DNA from: CAVZOY01 sp963777095
GTDB lineage: Bacteria > Actinomycetota > Actinomycetes > Mycobacteriales > Geodermatophilaceae
NCBI GenBank assembly: GCA_963777095.1
Contig: CAVZOY010000003.1
Coordinates: 62,001 to 126,000, forward strand
Direction: 5' to 3'
DNA length: 64,000 bases
Made by a program: the position numbers and the translations under genes. Under the pieces are notes generated by a model. It made no database searches. It was not told the origin of the DNA and worked only from the letters and a program-made list of their open reading frames with translations. Shown here piece after piece: positions 40,281 through 49,333 of the stretch. Positions within the stretch are counted from its first letter, which is position 1, and each line of letters starts with the position of its first letter.

Positions 40281-40418
40281 TCACGACCTCCGTGTCGTCA
40301 GGTCCTTGTCCGAGACGCTCGAGTCCCGCCGGAGCTGGTCGACGACCCACAGGACGATGGCAGTCAGGCCCGCTCCGGCGGCGGCTCCGAGGGCGTAGCG
40401 CGCGCTCCCCCTGCTCAT
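40281..40418 (-). CDS. Possible small membrane protein, 45 residues
   Basis: A minus-strand reading frame MSRGSARYALGAAAGAGLTAIVLWVVDQLRRDS plus a short tail SVSDKDLTTRRS. It has one hydrophobic helix with a following basic stretch, and a modest GAGGA about 12 bases upstream. Size and simplicity make it uncertain; it lies downstream of the secreted 40467-41040 gene on the same strand and could be its last cistron. Confidence 0.45.
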   Translation of the reverse strand: MSRGSARYALGAAAGAGLTAIVLWVVDQLRRDSSVSDKDLTTRRS

Positions 40419-40466
40419 GGGTCAGCAGGGTCCTCAGCCCGCCGCTTCCGCACAACTCCGCGGCGG

Positions 40467-41040
40467 TCACTCGCCGTAGAAGTACTCCTCGAGCACGTCA
40501 CAGAAGTCCACGTAGAAGCCGGGGTGGCTGCCGTGGTCGGCCAGTAGCTCGAACGAGCCCTCGATGAACACGTCGTTCTCGAGGTCGGTGTCGCCCTGGG
40601 TGTCGACCTGGTAGGTCGTCCTCAGCAGGCCGTGGTCGTGGATGAGCACGTTTCCGTCCTCGTCCCTGACCACGAACGGCTGCCCCGCCTCCATGGAGAC
40701 GAACTGGTACACCGTCCCCTCGACGTGGGTGATCTGCAGGTCCTTGAAGAGACCCTGGTGATCGACGGTCAGCACACGGGTCGACCCCTCCGCCGTCAGC
40801 GTCTCGTGCACCTCGTAGTTGTCGAAGAGTCGGGGTGGCTCCCCGGGGCTCTTCGGGGCCTTGAGCATGAAGACCCCGGAGAACTCGACGTCGCCGGTCA
40901 CCTCGAATCCGCACTCGGCTGTCGGTGAAGGAGTCGGTGCCGCTGTAGTTCTCGCGCTCCAGCGGTGCGGCACCGGCAGGGCCCGCCATCGAGAGCACGA
41001 GCAGCGCGAGGGCAGGGACAGTCAGCAGCTTCTTGGTCAT
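40467..41040 (-). pseudogene. Secreted protein of unknown family with one frameshift
   Basis: An exported protein of about 190 residues: signal peptide MTKKLLTVPALALLVLSMAG ending GPAGAAP, then ERENYSGTDSFTDS in the first frame and ECGFEVTGDVEFSGVFMLKA, RLFDNYEVHETLTAEG, VLTVDHQGLFKDLQITHVEGTVYQFVS, VLIHDHGLLRTTYQVDTQGD in the second. The shift is at 40917-40918 (CC on the coding strand); removing one base joins both. The mature part is a beta-rich domain with conserved aromatic and acidic positions and two Cys. The ATG at 41040 has the excellent ribosome site AAAGGAGAGG. Function is unknown. Confidence 0.78.
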
Positions 41041-41290
41041 CGGACCTCTCCTTTCCGGGCCCGTCGCTCCCCGCGGCGTGGGCAATGAGCGCGGCGAGCC
41101 TCCCGCTCGTGCGCCGGGGCGACACAGGGCCGATCGACCCTGCCGACGGCCCCTTTCGGCCCGGAGTTCGCGCCTCCGACGCCGCGACACGTCGTGCCGT
41201 CGCGGACCGACGTCGTCCGGTTGCGGGGCGGCGGGGGGCCGCGAAGCGTAGGCGGAACCGCCCCGCCGCACCGCTCACCGAGGAGCCCCC

Positions 41291-42712
41291 ATGGCCGCCG
41301 AACCCGCGACGACCGAGACCCCGGCGAAGGCCCGCCGGGACCGCACCCACTGGCTCTACATCTCGGTCATCGTGGCCGTGCTGCTCGGCATCGTCGTCGG
41401 CTTCGTGTTCCCCGACTTCGCGGTCGAGCTCGAGTGGCTCGGGACGGCGTTCGTCGGGCTGATCAAGATGCTCATCGCGCCGGTCATCTTCTGCACGATC
41501 GTGCTGGGCATCGGCGCCATCCGGAAGGCCACGAGCGTCGGTCGGATCGGCGGCCTGGCACTGGGCTACTTCCTGCTCATGTCCACGGTCGCACTGGCCA
41601 TCGGCCTGGTCGTGGGCAACATCCTGCACCCGGGCGACGGGCTGGAGCTGTCGGAGGAGCTGCGCGGCCGGGGCTCGGAGCTGGCCTCGACGGCCGAGGA
41701 GAGCGGCGGGACGGTCGACTTCCTTCTGGGCTTGATCCCGACGACGTTGCTCTCTTCCCTGACCGAGGGTTCCGTGCTGCAGGCGCTGCTCGTCGCGCTG
41801 CTCGTCGGCTTCGCCATCCAGTCCCTCGGGCGATCCGGCGAGCCGATCCTGCACGCGATCGGCTACCTGCAGAAGCTCGTCTTCCGCATCCTCGCGATGA
41901 TCATGTGGCTGGCGCCGATCGGGGCCTTCGGGGCCATCGCGTCCGTGGTCGGGGCGACGGGCTGGGAGGCGCTCAAGAGCCTCGCCGTGATCATGGGCGG
42001 CTTCTACATCACCTGTGCCCTGTTCGTCTTCGTCGTCCTCGGCCTGATCCTGCGGTTCGTCAGCCGGGTCAACATCTTCGCGCTGCTCAAGTACCTCGGC
42101 CGCGAGTTCCTGCTGATCCTGTCGACGTCCTCGTCGGAGACGGCGCTGCCGAGGCTGATCGCCAAGATGCGGCACGCCGGCGTCAGCCAGCCGGTCGCCG
42201 GCATCGTGGTGCCGACCGGCTACTCGTTCAACCTCGACGGCACCGCCATCTACCTGACGATGGCGTCGCTGTTCATCGCCGAGGCACTGGGTGACCCGCT
42301 GTCACTCGGCGAGCAGATCAGCCTTCTGCTGTTCATGATCATCGCCTCGAAGGGCGCGGCCGGCGTCACCGGCGCCGGGCTCGCCACCCTCGCCGGCGGC
42401 CTGTCCGCGCACCGGCCGGAGCTCCTGGACGGCGTCGGCCTCATCGTCGGCATCGACCGCTTCATGTCCGAGGCACGCGCGCTGACCAACTTCGCGGGCA
42501 ACGCCGTCGCCACCGTGCTCGTGGCCACCTGGACCAGCCAGCTCGACCGCGAGCAGCTGTCGGCCGCGCTGTCCGGGCAGGACCCGTTCGACGAGGCGAC
42601 GATGCTCGACGACGACGAGCACGGGCCGGCGTCCGGCACCGACGCCGGGCCCGGCCAGCGCGACGCGGCGGCGGGGGAGCGGGAGCTGGCGCAGCGGTCG
42701 CTCGGTCGATGA
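41291..42712 (+). CDS. Dicarboxylate/amino acid:cation symporter (DctA/GltP family)
   Basis: A 473-residue sodium- or proton-coupled carrier for C4-dicarboxylates or acidic amino acids. The family hallmarks are clear: GTAFVGLIKMLIAPVIFCTIVLGI, the serine-rich hairpin STSSSETALPRLIAKM, VVPTGYSFNLDGTAIYLTMASLFIA, and the second hairpin region IIASKGAAGVTGAGLATLAG with GIDRFMSEARALTNFAGNAVATVLVATW. ATG start with GAGGAGC upstream. The acidic C-terminal tail is variable. The 250-base leader holds a GC-rich stem (GCGGGGCGG at 41223, CCGCCCCGC at 41258) that may affect expression. Confidence 0.94.
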   Translation: MAAEPATTETPAKARRDRTHWLYISVIVAVLLGIVVGFVFPDFAVELEWLGTAFVGLIKMLIAPVIFCTIVLGIGAIRKATSVGRIGGLALGYFLLMSTVALAIGLVVGNILHPGDGLELSEELRGRGSELASTAEESGGTVDFLLGLIPTTLLSSLTEGSVLQALLVALLVGFAIQSLGRSGEPILHAIGYLQKLVFRILAMIMWLAPIGAFGAIASVVGATGWEALKSLAVIMGGFYITCALFVFVVLGLILRFVSRVNIFALLKYLGREFLLILSTSSSETALPRLIAKMRHAGVSQPVAGIVVPTGYSFNLDGTAIYLTMASLFIAEALGDPLSLGEQISLLLFMIIASKGAAGVTGAGLATLAGGLSAHRPELLDGVGLIVGIDRFMSEARALTNFAGNAVATVLVATWTSQLDREQLSAALSGQDPFDEATMLDDDEHGPASGTDAGPGQRDAAAGERELAQRSLGR

Positions 42713-42728
42713 CCCGGCCGCGGCGGCG

Positions 42729-43721
42729 TCAGAGGCTGGCGGACCCCGGATGCCAGTCCTCCGGTGGCGTTCCCTTCGGGAAGGCCCTGGCGGTCCGCAC
42801 CGCGTAGGCGACGAGGATGCCGATGAGCATGATGGCGAGGACCAGTGCTGCGCCGCGCGCGGAGCCGTTCGTCGACCCGCTGACCAGGACCACAACGACG
42901 AGAAGTGCCTGGGCGGTGGCTGCCACCAAGGTGATGCCTGCCGCCACGGAGAACGCGCGGAGCGGGGCCTTGCCGACGAACGCCGTGAAGGTGAGCGGCG
43001 CGAGGAGCACCAGCGCGGCGACGGCGATGTTGGCCGCGAGCACGCCTCCCGTGGCGTACTGCGGCGCGTACTCGCCGAGCACGCCGCTGGCCGTCAGCAG
43101 GGCGGCCGCGGCCGCCACCAGTCCGGTCGTGGTGGAGGCGTAGGCGTCGGAGAACTTCCAGGTCGACGGCACGGTGCGGCTGCGGACGAGCGTCCGCAAT
43201 CCGGCTCCCGTGAGCAGCCCCACCGCGAGTGCGACCAGGAAGACCGTCGCGTACACCCACCCTCCGGAGGTGCGGACGACGGTGGTCGAGACGGTCGCCG
43301 CGGTGAGCCCGGGCGCTCGCAGGACCAGCAGGCCCGACGCCGGTTCGGCGAGCGCGACCCCGGACACGCGGACCGGCACACGGCAGGTCTGCAGCACGTT
43401 GACCGGCTCGAATGTCCGTGGGCCGTCCGTCCATGTCGTCAGGGCCGGGTCGAGTCCGGCCGACGTGACCAGGCCCGCCCACATCTTGGCCGGACACGGG
43501 CCGTCGACGAGCACCCACCCGAACGCCCGTGTCGCGTTGCCGTGCCAGATGTCGCGGAGGTGGCTGGTCGTCATCAGCGTCACGTCCTCGGAGAGGACGG
43601 TGACCGTCGGCGTCTCCGTGTCGGCCGCGGCGGCGATCGCCGGTGAGGCGTCTCGCGGGCCGGCGACGAGGGCGACGCCGGCAGCGGCGGTGACCAGAAG
43701 CAGCACGGCACGGCTCACCAC
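42729..43721 (-). CDS. Hypothetical membrane protein with N-terminal extracytoplasmic domain
   Basis: A 330-residue protein: N-terminal signal or anchor (AVLLLVTAAAGVALVAGP), an outside domain of ~130 residues containing two Cys (DGPCPAKMW, LQTCRVPV), then five or six membrane helices from about residue 155 (GWVYATVFLVALAVGLLTGAGL ... ALVLAIMLIGILVAYAVRTA). I do not recognise the family. ATG at 43721; a GTG one codon later is equally possible. It converges on the symporter gene with 16 bases between. Confidence 0.72.
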   Translation of the reverse strand: MVSRAVLLLVTAAAGVALVAGPRDASPAIAAAADTETPTVTVLSEDVTLMTTSHLRDIWHGNATRAFGWVLVDGPCPAKMWAGLVTSAGLDPALTTWTDGPRTFEPVNVLQTCRVPVRVSGVALAEPASGLLVLRAPGLTAATVSTTVVRTSGGWVYATVFLVALAVGLLTGAGLRTLVRSRTVPSTWKFSDAYASTTTGLVAAAAALLTASGVLGEYAPQYATGGVLAANIAVAALVLLAPLTFTAFVGKAPLRAFSVAAGITLVAATAQALLVVVVLVSGSTNGSARGAALVLAIMLIGILVAYAVRTARAFPKGTPPEDWHPGSASL

Positions 43722-43832
43722 GGACTCCCCCGAACAGCCCTCGGCGCCGCGACGACGGCACTCGTGTGAGGTGGAGGATGTCGGCGCAGGTCAGCGCTGT
43801 CGAGGACCTCCGGCGCGAGGCGGTCCGCGTGC

Positions 43833-44147
43833 CTAGCCGGCGGCGTCGTCCTGCTCGCCGTCGTCCTTCCGCTTGACCAGCCAGATGTGCGGCTGCGTCG
43901 TGATGTTGATGCGCTCGTCCGGCACCAGCGGCAGCCCGGCGGCCTTGCGGACCCGGTTCTCCGGGACGTGGAGCGCCTGCGCCAGGTAGGGGGCCAGCCC
44001 CTCGGTGATGAAGCTCCTGCCCCGGGCCAGGCGCTCGACCGTCTCCGGTGGCAGCACCCAGCGCGCACGGCGCGCCGCTTCCTCACCGGTCCTAGCCAGC
44101 TCCCAGAGGCGACGCCGGATCAAGGACTGCAGGTCCTCGGCAGGCAT
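43833..44147 (-). CDS. Small helix-turn-helix (XRE-like) protein
   Basis: A 104-residue protein. The N-terminal part MPAEDLQSLIRRRLWELARTGEEAARRARWVLPPETVERLARG looks like a Cro/CI-type regulator with recognition-helix region, followed by LAPYLAQALHVPENRVRKAAGLP and a beta-like tail PHIWLVKRKDDGEQDD. It is probably a DNA-binding regulator of unknown targets. The ATG at 44147 is used; the ribosome site is weak. It diverges from a 68-residue protein gene with 150 bases between. Confidence 0.65.
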   Translation of the reverse strand: MPAEDLQSLIRRRLWELARTGEEAARRARWVLPPETVERLARGRSFITEGLAPYLAQALHVPENRVRKAAGLPLVPDERINITTQPHIWLVKRKDDGEQDDAAG

Positions 44148-44297
44148 GCCCCACAGGCTAAGGCCGGAGCGCAAGAGCGGAAACCGAAGGCGACAGCGCG
44201 TGAGGACGCGCGGAAAGATCACGAACAGGTCTCGACAGACCGCGCCGCAGGCGACAACATCACCGGAACTCCGCCTTCCCCTTTGAGGAGACCCCCC

Positions 44298-44504
44298 GTG
44301 GACGACTGGACCTACCAGGAGGAGCTCCTGGGTCGAAAAGCCTTCGACCTCTGGCGCTTCACCGAGGCCCCGCGGGCGATCCCCTGGGACTGGGCCGACA
44401 TGGCCAGCCGCGAGAAGAACGAGTGGATCGAGCTGGCCTGCGGCCGCGATCCGGTGCGGCGGCCGGCGACCCGCCGCACGACCCACGTCCGCCGGGCGAG
44501 CTGA
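44298..44504 (+). CDS. Small protein, 68 residues, unknown
   Basis: Reads VDDWTYQEELLGRKAFDLWRF then TEAPRAIPWDWADMASREKNEWIELACGRDP and a basic tail. It is rich in Trp (five) and has no membrane helix. The GTG has GAGGAG 7 bases upstream, a convincing start. It faces the small HTH gene divergently, so the two may form a regulator and target pair, but no known toxin or antitoxin family is recognised. Confidence 0.62.
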   Translation: MDDWTYQEELLGRKAFDLWRFTEAPRAIPWDWADMASREKNEWIELACGRDPVRRPATRRTTHVRRAS

Positions 44505-44518
44505 GACGCCGAGGGAGA

Positions 44519-45115
44519 TCAGCGCCGGGAGCCGACCAGGCTGATATGTGCGTCGAGCACCGCGGACACGCAGTGCGTCAGGGCGCGGTCCAGTTCTGCC
44601 CGCAGCACGCGGGGGTCCGCGAGAGCCCGGCCGCGGGCGTCGTCCGTCGCCGCGCCACCCGGGTCGTCGGACAGGTCGGACGGCGGCACCTGGGCCAGTC
44701 CGGCCGCCACCGCGCCCAGGTACCGCTCGCGTCCCGGTCCCGCCGGGATCCCTGACTGCACGTAGTACGCCGTCGCCAGCGCCCGGCAGTGCGTCCAGGC
44801 AGCGGTCACCGCACCGTCCCGGAAGTACGCATCCAGCAGCGACGTCAGCACCGACTTCTCCAGCTGCCACGTCCGGTAGGCCGTGTCGAAGTCCTCCTGC
44901 GACTGCGACGCGGCCCGGACCAGCACGAACTGGACGGCCGTCGCGATCTCCACGACGGCCCGGGTCAGCCGCTCCGCCAGCGCCGCCTTGACCTCGAGCG
45001 CCTTGCGCTGGTCCTGCCAGCCGCGAGCCACCCACGGCACGAGCAGCCCGGACAGCGCGGCACCGAGCAGGAGCAGCGTCAGCGGGTGCCCGAGCACCCG
45101 ACCCAGAACGTCCAC
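44519..45115 (-). CDS. Hypothetical protein with one membrane helix
   Basis: A 198-residue protein starting VDVLGRVLGHPLTLLLLGAALSGLLVPWVARGWQ, so an N-terminal membrane anchor, followed by an all-helical cytosolic domain (KALEVKAALAERLTRAVVEIATAVQFVLVRAASQSQEDFDTAYRTW ... ALATAYYVQSGIPAG). No family is recognised. The GTG at 45115 is preferred because the hydrophobic helix follows directly; a GTG at 45178 would add 21 mostly Gly/Arg/Thr residues. It converges on the 68-residue gene with 14 bases between. Confidence 0.65.
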   Translation of the reverse strand: MDVLGRVLGHPLTLLLLGAALSGLLVPWVARGWQDQRKALEVKAALAERLTRAVVEIATAVQFVLVRAASQSQEDFDTAYRTWQLEKSVLTSLLDAYFRDGAVTAAWTHCRALATAYYVQSGIPAGPGRERYLGAVAAGLAQVPPSDLSDDPGGAATDDARGRALADPRVLRAELDRALTHCVSAVLDAHISLVGSRR

Positions 45116-45451
45116 CGTCGCCCGCCCTCGTCCGGAACCCGGTCCGGTCGACCGGGTCGGCGGAGCGAATGCCACCACGGATCAGCGCTGCGCGGCGCCC
45201 TCGCGGAGCTCGGCCTGATGAACGAGCAACGGCGGCCGCCCGGGATACCGGGCGACCGCCGCGCTTCGTGGTGCCGGCCCGACAGCCGCCTCTCGGCGAG
45301 TGGTCGCACGTAGCGACGAAGGTGAGGCCCGGGGGCATGTACCGGACCGGCACCTGTCTCAACGGTCTGAGGGCGCTGACATTCCAGTCGAAATGCGCAC
45401 GGCGTCGTAACGGTGCTCACGCGGGCCCGGACGCTTGCGACACTGCCGTCC

Positions 45452-45955
45452 GTGACCGACGACGTCCGGACGCCGCCCGCCCCGCTCGACCTCGAGGCCG
45501 CCGAGCGGATGTGGCGGGACTACGTGGCCGCGCATCCAGCGCGCGCCTCGGTCGGCGACGAGCACCCGGTCGAGCGCTTCGGCGACTCCACGGAGCTGGC
45601 CGACGAACTGATCGGCCTCGTCCTGCACGGGCCGAAGCGGGCGACCGCCGGCCTGGTCGCCGACTTCGCCGCCGACGGGGAGCCGCTGCCGCGGATCGGC
45701 GGGCACTGGATCGCGTGCGACGGGTCGGGGACGCCGCGCGCGGTACTGCGGACGAGGGAGCTGCGCATCGGCCCGATCGCGAGCGTGGACGACGCCTTCG
45801 CCTGGGACGAGGGCGAGGGGGAGCGCACCCGCGCCGACTGGCTGGACCAGCACCGCCGCTACTTCGCCCGCACCTGCGCGGCCCGCGGCGAGGAGTTCAC
45901 CGAGGAGCACGAGGTGGTCTTCGAGCGGTTCGCCGTCGTCTGGCCGTCCAGGTAG
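45452..45955 (+). CDS. ASCH domain protein
   Basis: A 167-residue protein of the ASCH (ASC-1 homology) superfamily, a beta-barrel related to PUA RNA-binding domains. Typical elements are VERFGDSTELADELIGLVLHGPKRATAGLVADF near the start, HWIACDGSGTPRAVLRTRELRIGPIASVDDAFAWDEGEGERT in the middle and the closing VVFERFAVVWPS. Members bind RNA or nucleotides or act as amidohydrolases; the precise role is unknown. GTG at 45452 starts VTDDVRTPPAPLDL. Confidence 0.85.
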   Translation: MTDDVRTPPAPLDLEAAERMWRDYVAAHPARASVGDEHPVERFGDSTELADELIGLVLHGPKRATAGLVADFAADGEPLPRIGGHWIACDGSGTPRAVLRTRELRIGPIASVDDAFAWDEGEGERTRADWLDQHRRYFARTCAARGEEFTEEHEVVFERFAVVWPSR

Positions 45956-46123
45956 GGCGAGAAACGGCGTCGTCCTGACCTGCGACGAGCTGGGGACGCC
46001 GCAGAAGGAACGAGAAGGGCGCTTCGAGCCGTTGACCGGTCCACGACGCAGGACCAACATGGCCCGCGATCCGCGCCCGGCCACCGAGCGGAATTCGCTC
46101 CCCGGGCCCGCTGGGGAGCGCTC

Positions 46124-48064
46124 ATGCGCATCAGATCGCTCGGCGTAGCCGCCGTCGCCGTACTCGCGACCTCGGTCGTCACGGCACCCGCGTCCGACGC
46201 CCGTGACCGGCCGTTCGGAAGCACCCCCCTGGTCGTCCGACCGGTGATCGATCCGGGGGACGGGGGCGCCACCACCGGCGGTGGTGGGCAGTTCAGCAAG
46301 GTGCAGATCGAGCGCTATCGCTGCAGCGTGGCCGCCGGCGATGCGTACGGCGGTCCCGACGGAGCGATGGACATCTCCTGCAACGACCTGGAGCCCTACC
46401 GCCAGGACTTCAACCCCGACAACGAGCTGGCGATCGTCGTCAACCCGAAGGTGCCCACCGCGCTGCTGGCCGGCTCCAACGACTACTTCTACCGGTTCAA
46501 CAACTCCACCGGCGTCCGCCAAGCCCTCGTGCCCACCGGCTTCTTCACGTCCTTCGACGCAGGCGAGACCTGGGTCGACGGTCAGATCCCGATGCGCAGT
46601 GGCAACGGCGCGGGTGACCCCTCCCCGGCGTTCAACGGGGAATTGAGCGGCGAGACCGCCGAGACCGGCTGGGCGATGATGGCTCAGCTGGAGAACACCG
46701 GGGGCCAGGGCAGCGCCTTCGTGGCCCAGGGCGACGTCTCGGTGAGCCACTCACCCGACGGCGGCATCACGTGGAGTGAGCCGGTCACGGTCATGAAGGG
46801 CAAGGGCGCCAGCATCGGTCCGGCCAACCAGGCGGTGTTCTTCGACAAGGAGTGGCTGACGGTCGACAACACTCCGACGTCGCCCTTCTACGGCCGGGCC
46901 TACCTCGTCTCGGCGCGCTTCCTGAACGCTCTTCAGGGCGCCTACGCCGAGTCGGCCGTGTACTTCGCCTACTCGGACGACGGCGGCCGCACCTGGTCGA
47001 ACCCGAAGGACATCTCGGGCACCAACGCGCTCTGCACAGAGCAGAGCACCGGTGCGGCGAACGAGTGCGACGAGAACGGCTTCCCCATCCCGGAGGTCGC
47101 GCCCAACGGTGACCTCGTCGTCCACTTCCAGAACGGCAACATCCCGACAGCGTGGGAGACACCGGGGGAGTTCGAGTCCACGCTGCTCGCCGTGAAGTCG
47201 ACAGATGGCGGAGCGACGTTCACCGACCCGACGGTGATCGCGCACCTCGAGGACGGCGCAGCCGATACCCCGTGGAGCGTCATCGGGCGGCAGACGGTGA
47301 CCGGGCACCAGATCCGCTGGCAGTCGCCGGGCACCATAACGGCCGACCCGACCGACTCCGACCACTGGGTGGTCGTCTACAACGACAACTTCGCGGGGGT
47401 CCATGACGCCGCACCGGCCAGCTGCCTCGACGAGATCCCGGGGGAGGCGCCGGACTACAACCCGTGCAATGCCGTGACGAACACCAACATCTACATGGCG
47501 GAGAGCTGGGACGGCGGCACGACGTGGAACCCGCGCATCTCGGTCGACACGGCCGCCGGTGACCAGTGGTTCCCGTGGGCGGACTTCCGCTCCGACGGGT
47601 CGCTCGCAGTCGCGTACGACTCGAACGAGGGCATCGCAGATCCCGGTGGTGGTCTGAACGACACGTTCAACCACGTGCTGCTGACGGTCGCGCCGCGGAC
47701 GTCGGCGTCCGGGGCCGTGTCCGTCACCGGCCGGGAGGTGCTCGTCCCGGACGGCGCCGGACGCTCGGCGGGGGAGCAGATCGACATCTCGGTCACCCAC
47801 TGGGCCGGTCAGTACGTGCCGGAGGACGGCTGGCCCCGCATCTGCGGGCCCGACGGGTACACCGATCCGCCGATCACCGATGCGGAGGGGAAGGACTGCA
47901 ACGTCTTCCACGGTGACTACACCGGCCTGGCCGTCGGTTCGGACGACGCGATCAACGTCGTCTGGACGGGCCTCAACCGGCTGGTCACCTCACCGCAGAT
48001 CGACGCCTACACGGGTGAGCCGCACGACGGCTACGCGCAGGACGCGATGTTCGCCCGCCGCTAG
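46124..48064 (+). CDS. Secreted BNR/Asp-box repeat (sialidase-like) protein
   Basis: A 646-residue exported beta-propeller. After a signal peptide (IRSLGVAAVAVLATSVVTAPASDA) five Asp-box motifs S-x-D-x-G-x-x-W/F are visible: SFDAGETW, SPDGGITW, SDDGGRTW, STDGGATF and SWDGGTTW. Paired Cys are spread along the chain, fitting an extracellular protein. The FRIP-type Arg triad of true sialidases is not evident to me, so it may be a non-enzymatic propeller or a different glycosidase. ATG with GGGGAGCG upstream. A strong hairpin follows the stop. Confidence 0.87.
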   Translation: MRIRSLGVAAVAVLATSVVTAPASDARDRPFGSTPLVVRPVIDPGDGGATTGGGGQFSKVQIERYRCSVAAGDAYGGPDGAMDISCNDLEPYRQDFNPDNELAIVVNPKVPTALLAGSNDYFYRFNNSTGVRQALVPTGFFTSFDAGETWVDGQIPMRSGNGAGDPSPAFNGELSGETAETGWAMMAQLENTGGQGSAFVAQGDVSVSHSPDGGITWSEPVTVMKGKGASIGPANQAVFFDKEWLTVDNTPTSPFYGRAYLVSARFLNALQGAYAESAVYFAYSDDGGRTWSNPKDISGTNALCTEQSTGAANECDENGFPIPEVAPNGDLVVHFQNGNIPTAWETPGEFESTLLAVKSTDGGATFTDPTVIAHLEDGAADTPWSVIGRQTVTGHQIRWQSPGTITADPTDSDHWVVVYNDNFAGVHDAAPASCLDEIPGEAPDYNPCNAVTNTNIYMAESWDGGTTWNPRISVDTAAGDQWFPWADFRSDGSLAVAYDSNEGIADPGGGLNDTFNHVLLTVAPRTSASGAVSVTGREVLVPDGAGRSAGEQIDISVTHWAGQYVPEDGWPRICGPDGYTDPPITDAEGKDCNVFHGDYTGLAVGSDDAINVVWTGLNRLVTSPQIDAYTGEPHDGYAQDAMFARR

Positions 48065-48075
48065 GCCGATGCCGC

Positions 48076-48114
48076 TCCGTGCCGCCCACCGGCACCCACG
48101 GTGGGCGGCACGGA
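48076..48114 (+). terminator. Terminator after the BNR-repeat gene
   Basis: Perfect 16-base arms TCCGTGCCGCCCACCG and CGGTGGGCGGCACGGA with a 7-base loop, starting 11 bases past the stop codon. Confidence 0.82.
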
Positions 48115-48186
48115 ACGGGGCCCGGCCGGCCGTCCCCTGCATAGCCAGCGTGACGTCGCCTGCCGCTACCCGGCGAGAATGCCGAC

Positions 48187-48516
48187 GTGGACGACAGCGA
48201 CTTCTGCGAGGTGGTGGTCACCGCCGCCGACGCCGACTGGCTGGCCGGGTTCACCCGCACCCTGGTGGAGGAGCGGCTGGCGGCCTGCGGGCAGGTGATT
48301 CCCGCGATCCGCTCGGTCTACCGGTGGGAGGGCGCCGTCCACGACGAGGCCGAGGCCCGCGTCGGCCTGCACACCCGCCGGTCTCTCGTGCCGGCGATCG
48401 TCGCGCGGACGGCCGAGCTGCACCCGTACGACGTGCCGTGCGTCATCGCGCTGCCGCTGGTCGGCGGCGACCCCGCCTACCTCGAGTGGCTCACCGCGGA
48501 GACCCGCGAGGCATGA
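48187..48516 (+). CDS. cutA: CutA family divalent-cation tolerance protein
   Basis: A 109-residue member of the CutA1 family, small trimeric ferredoxin-fold proteins linked to copper and other divalent-cation tolerance and structurally close to PII signal proteins. Family motifs are EERLAACGQVIPAIRSVYRWEGAVHDEAEARVGLHTRRS and TAELHPYDVPCVIALPLVGGDPAYLEWL, the last being the most conserved part. GTG start at 48187. It is followed one base later by a hydrolase gene, probably on the same transcript. Confidence 0.92.
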   Translation: MDDSDFCEVVVTAADADWLAGFTRTLVEERLAACGQVIPAIRSVYRWEGAVHDEAEARVGLHTRRSLVPAIVARTAELHPYDVPCVIALPLVGGDPAYLEWLTAETREA

Positions 48517-48517
48517 C

Positions 48518-49330
48518 GTGCGTCGCCGGGTGCTCGTCGCGCTGGTCGTCGTCCTCGCTCTGATGGCGACGATCACCGGTGCCCTGTGGGCGCTGCAGCG
48601 GCGGCTGATCTACCTCCCCGACACCAGCCCCATGCCGTCGGCGGGCACCCTGCTGCCGGGCGCCGAGGACGTCGAGCTCACCACCTCCGACGGCCTGCGG
48701 CTCGGCGCCTGGTGGCTGCCCGCCGCCGACGGCGCGGCGCCGGCCGTGCTCGTGGCCCAGGGCAACGGCGGCGCCCGCGACCTGCGCGCCCCGCTGGCCC
48801 GGGCGCTGGCCGACGAAGGGCTGTCCGTGCTGCTGTTCGACTACCGCGGCTACGGCGGCAACCCGGGCAGCCCGAGCGAGGAGGGCCTGGCGCTGGACGT
48901 CCGGGCCGCACGGAGCTGGCTGGTCGACGAGGCCGGAGTCGACCCGAGGCGGCTGCTCTACTACGGGGAGAGCCTGGGCTGCGCCGTCGTCACCGAGCTG
49001 GCCGTCGAGCACCCGCCGGCCGGCCTGGTGCTCCGCTCGCCGTTCATCGACCTCGCCGCCGTGGGGCGGGTGCACTACCCGTTCCTGCCGGTGCGGGCGC
49101 TGCTGCGCGACCGCTACCCGGTCGCGGAGCGGATCGCCCGGGTGCAGGTGCCGACGGTCGTGGTCTACGGCGGTGCGGACTCGATCGTGCCGCCGTCGCA
49201 GAGCCGGGCCGTGGCGGACGCGGCGGCCGACCTGCGGGAGGCGGTCGAGGTGCCCGGCGCCGACCACAACGACCGCGCGCTGCTCGACGGCCGCGAGCTC
49301 GTCGCCGCTGTCGTCCGCCTGGCCGGTTAG
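48518..49330 (+). CDS. Membrane-anchored alpha/beta hydrolase (ABHD13/BEM46-like)
   Basis: A 270-residue hydrolase with an N-terminal membrane helix (LVALVVVLALMATITGALWAL) followed by RRLIYLPDTSPMPSAGTLLPGAEDVELTTSDGLRLGAWWLP, the pattern of ABHD12/13-BEM46 proteins. The catalytic core has LLFDYRGYGGNPGSPSEEGLALDV, the nucleophile elbow YGESLGCAV, the acid in VVYGGADSIVPP and the base in VPGADHND. GTG start one base after the cutA stop. It converges on a small membrane protein with only three bases between stops. Lipid or ester hydrolysis is expected. Confidence 0.9.
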   Translation: MRRRVLVALVVVLALMATITGALWALQRRLIYLPDTSPMPSAGTLLPGAEDVELTTSDGLRLGAWWLPAADGAAPAVLVAQGNGGARDLRAPLARALADEGLSVLLFDYRGYGGNPGSPSEEGLALDVRAARSWLVDEAGVDPRRLLYYGESLGCAVVTELAVEHPPAGLVLRSPFIDLAAVGRVHYPFLPVRALLRDRYPVAERIARVQVPTVVVYGGADSIVPPSQSRAVADAAADLREAVEVPGADHNDRALLDGRELVAAVVRLAG

Positions 49331-49333
49331 GAC

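Noticed and set aside
44148..45362. Upstream extension of the small HTH gene to a 500-codon protein
   Set aside because: The extension crosses two other genes and has shadow-frame composition; the HTH protein starts at 44147.
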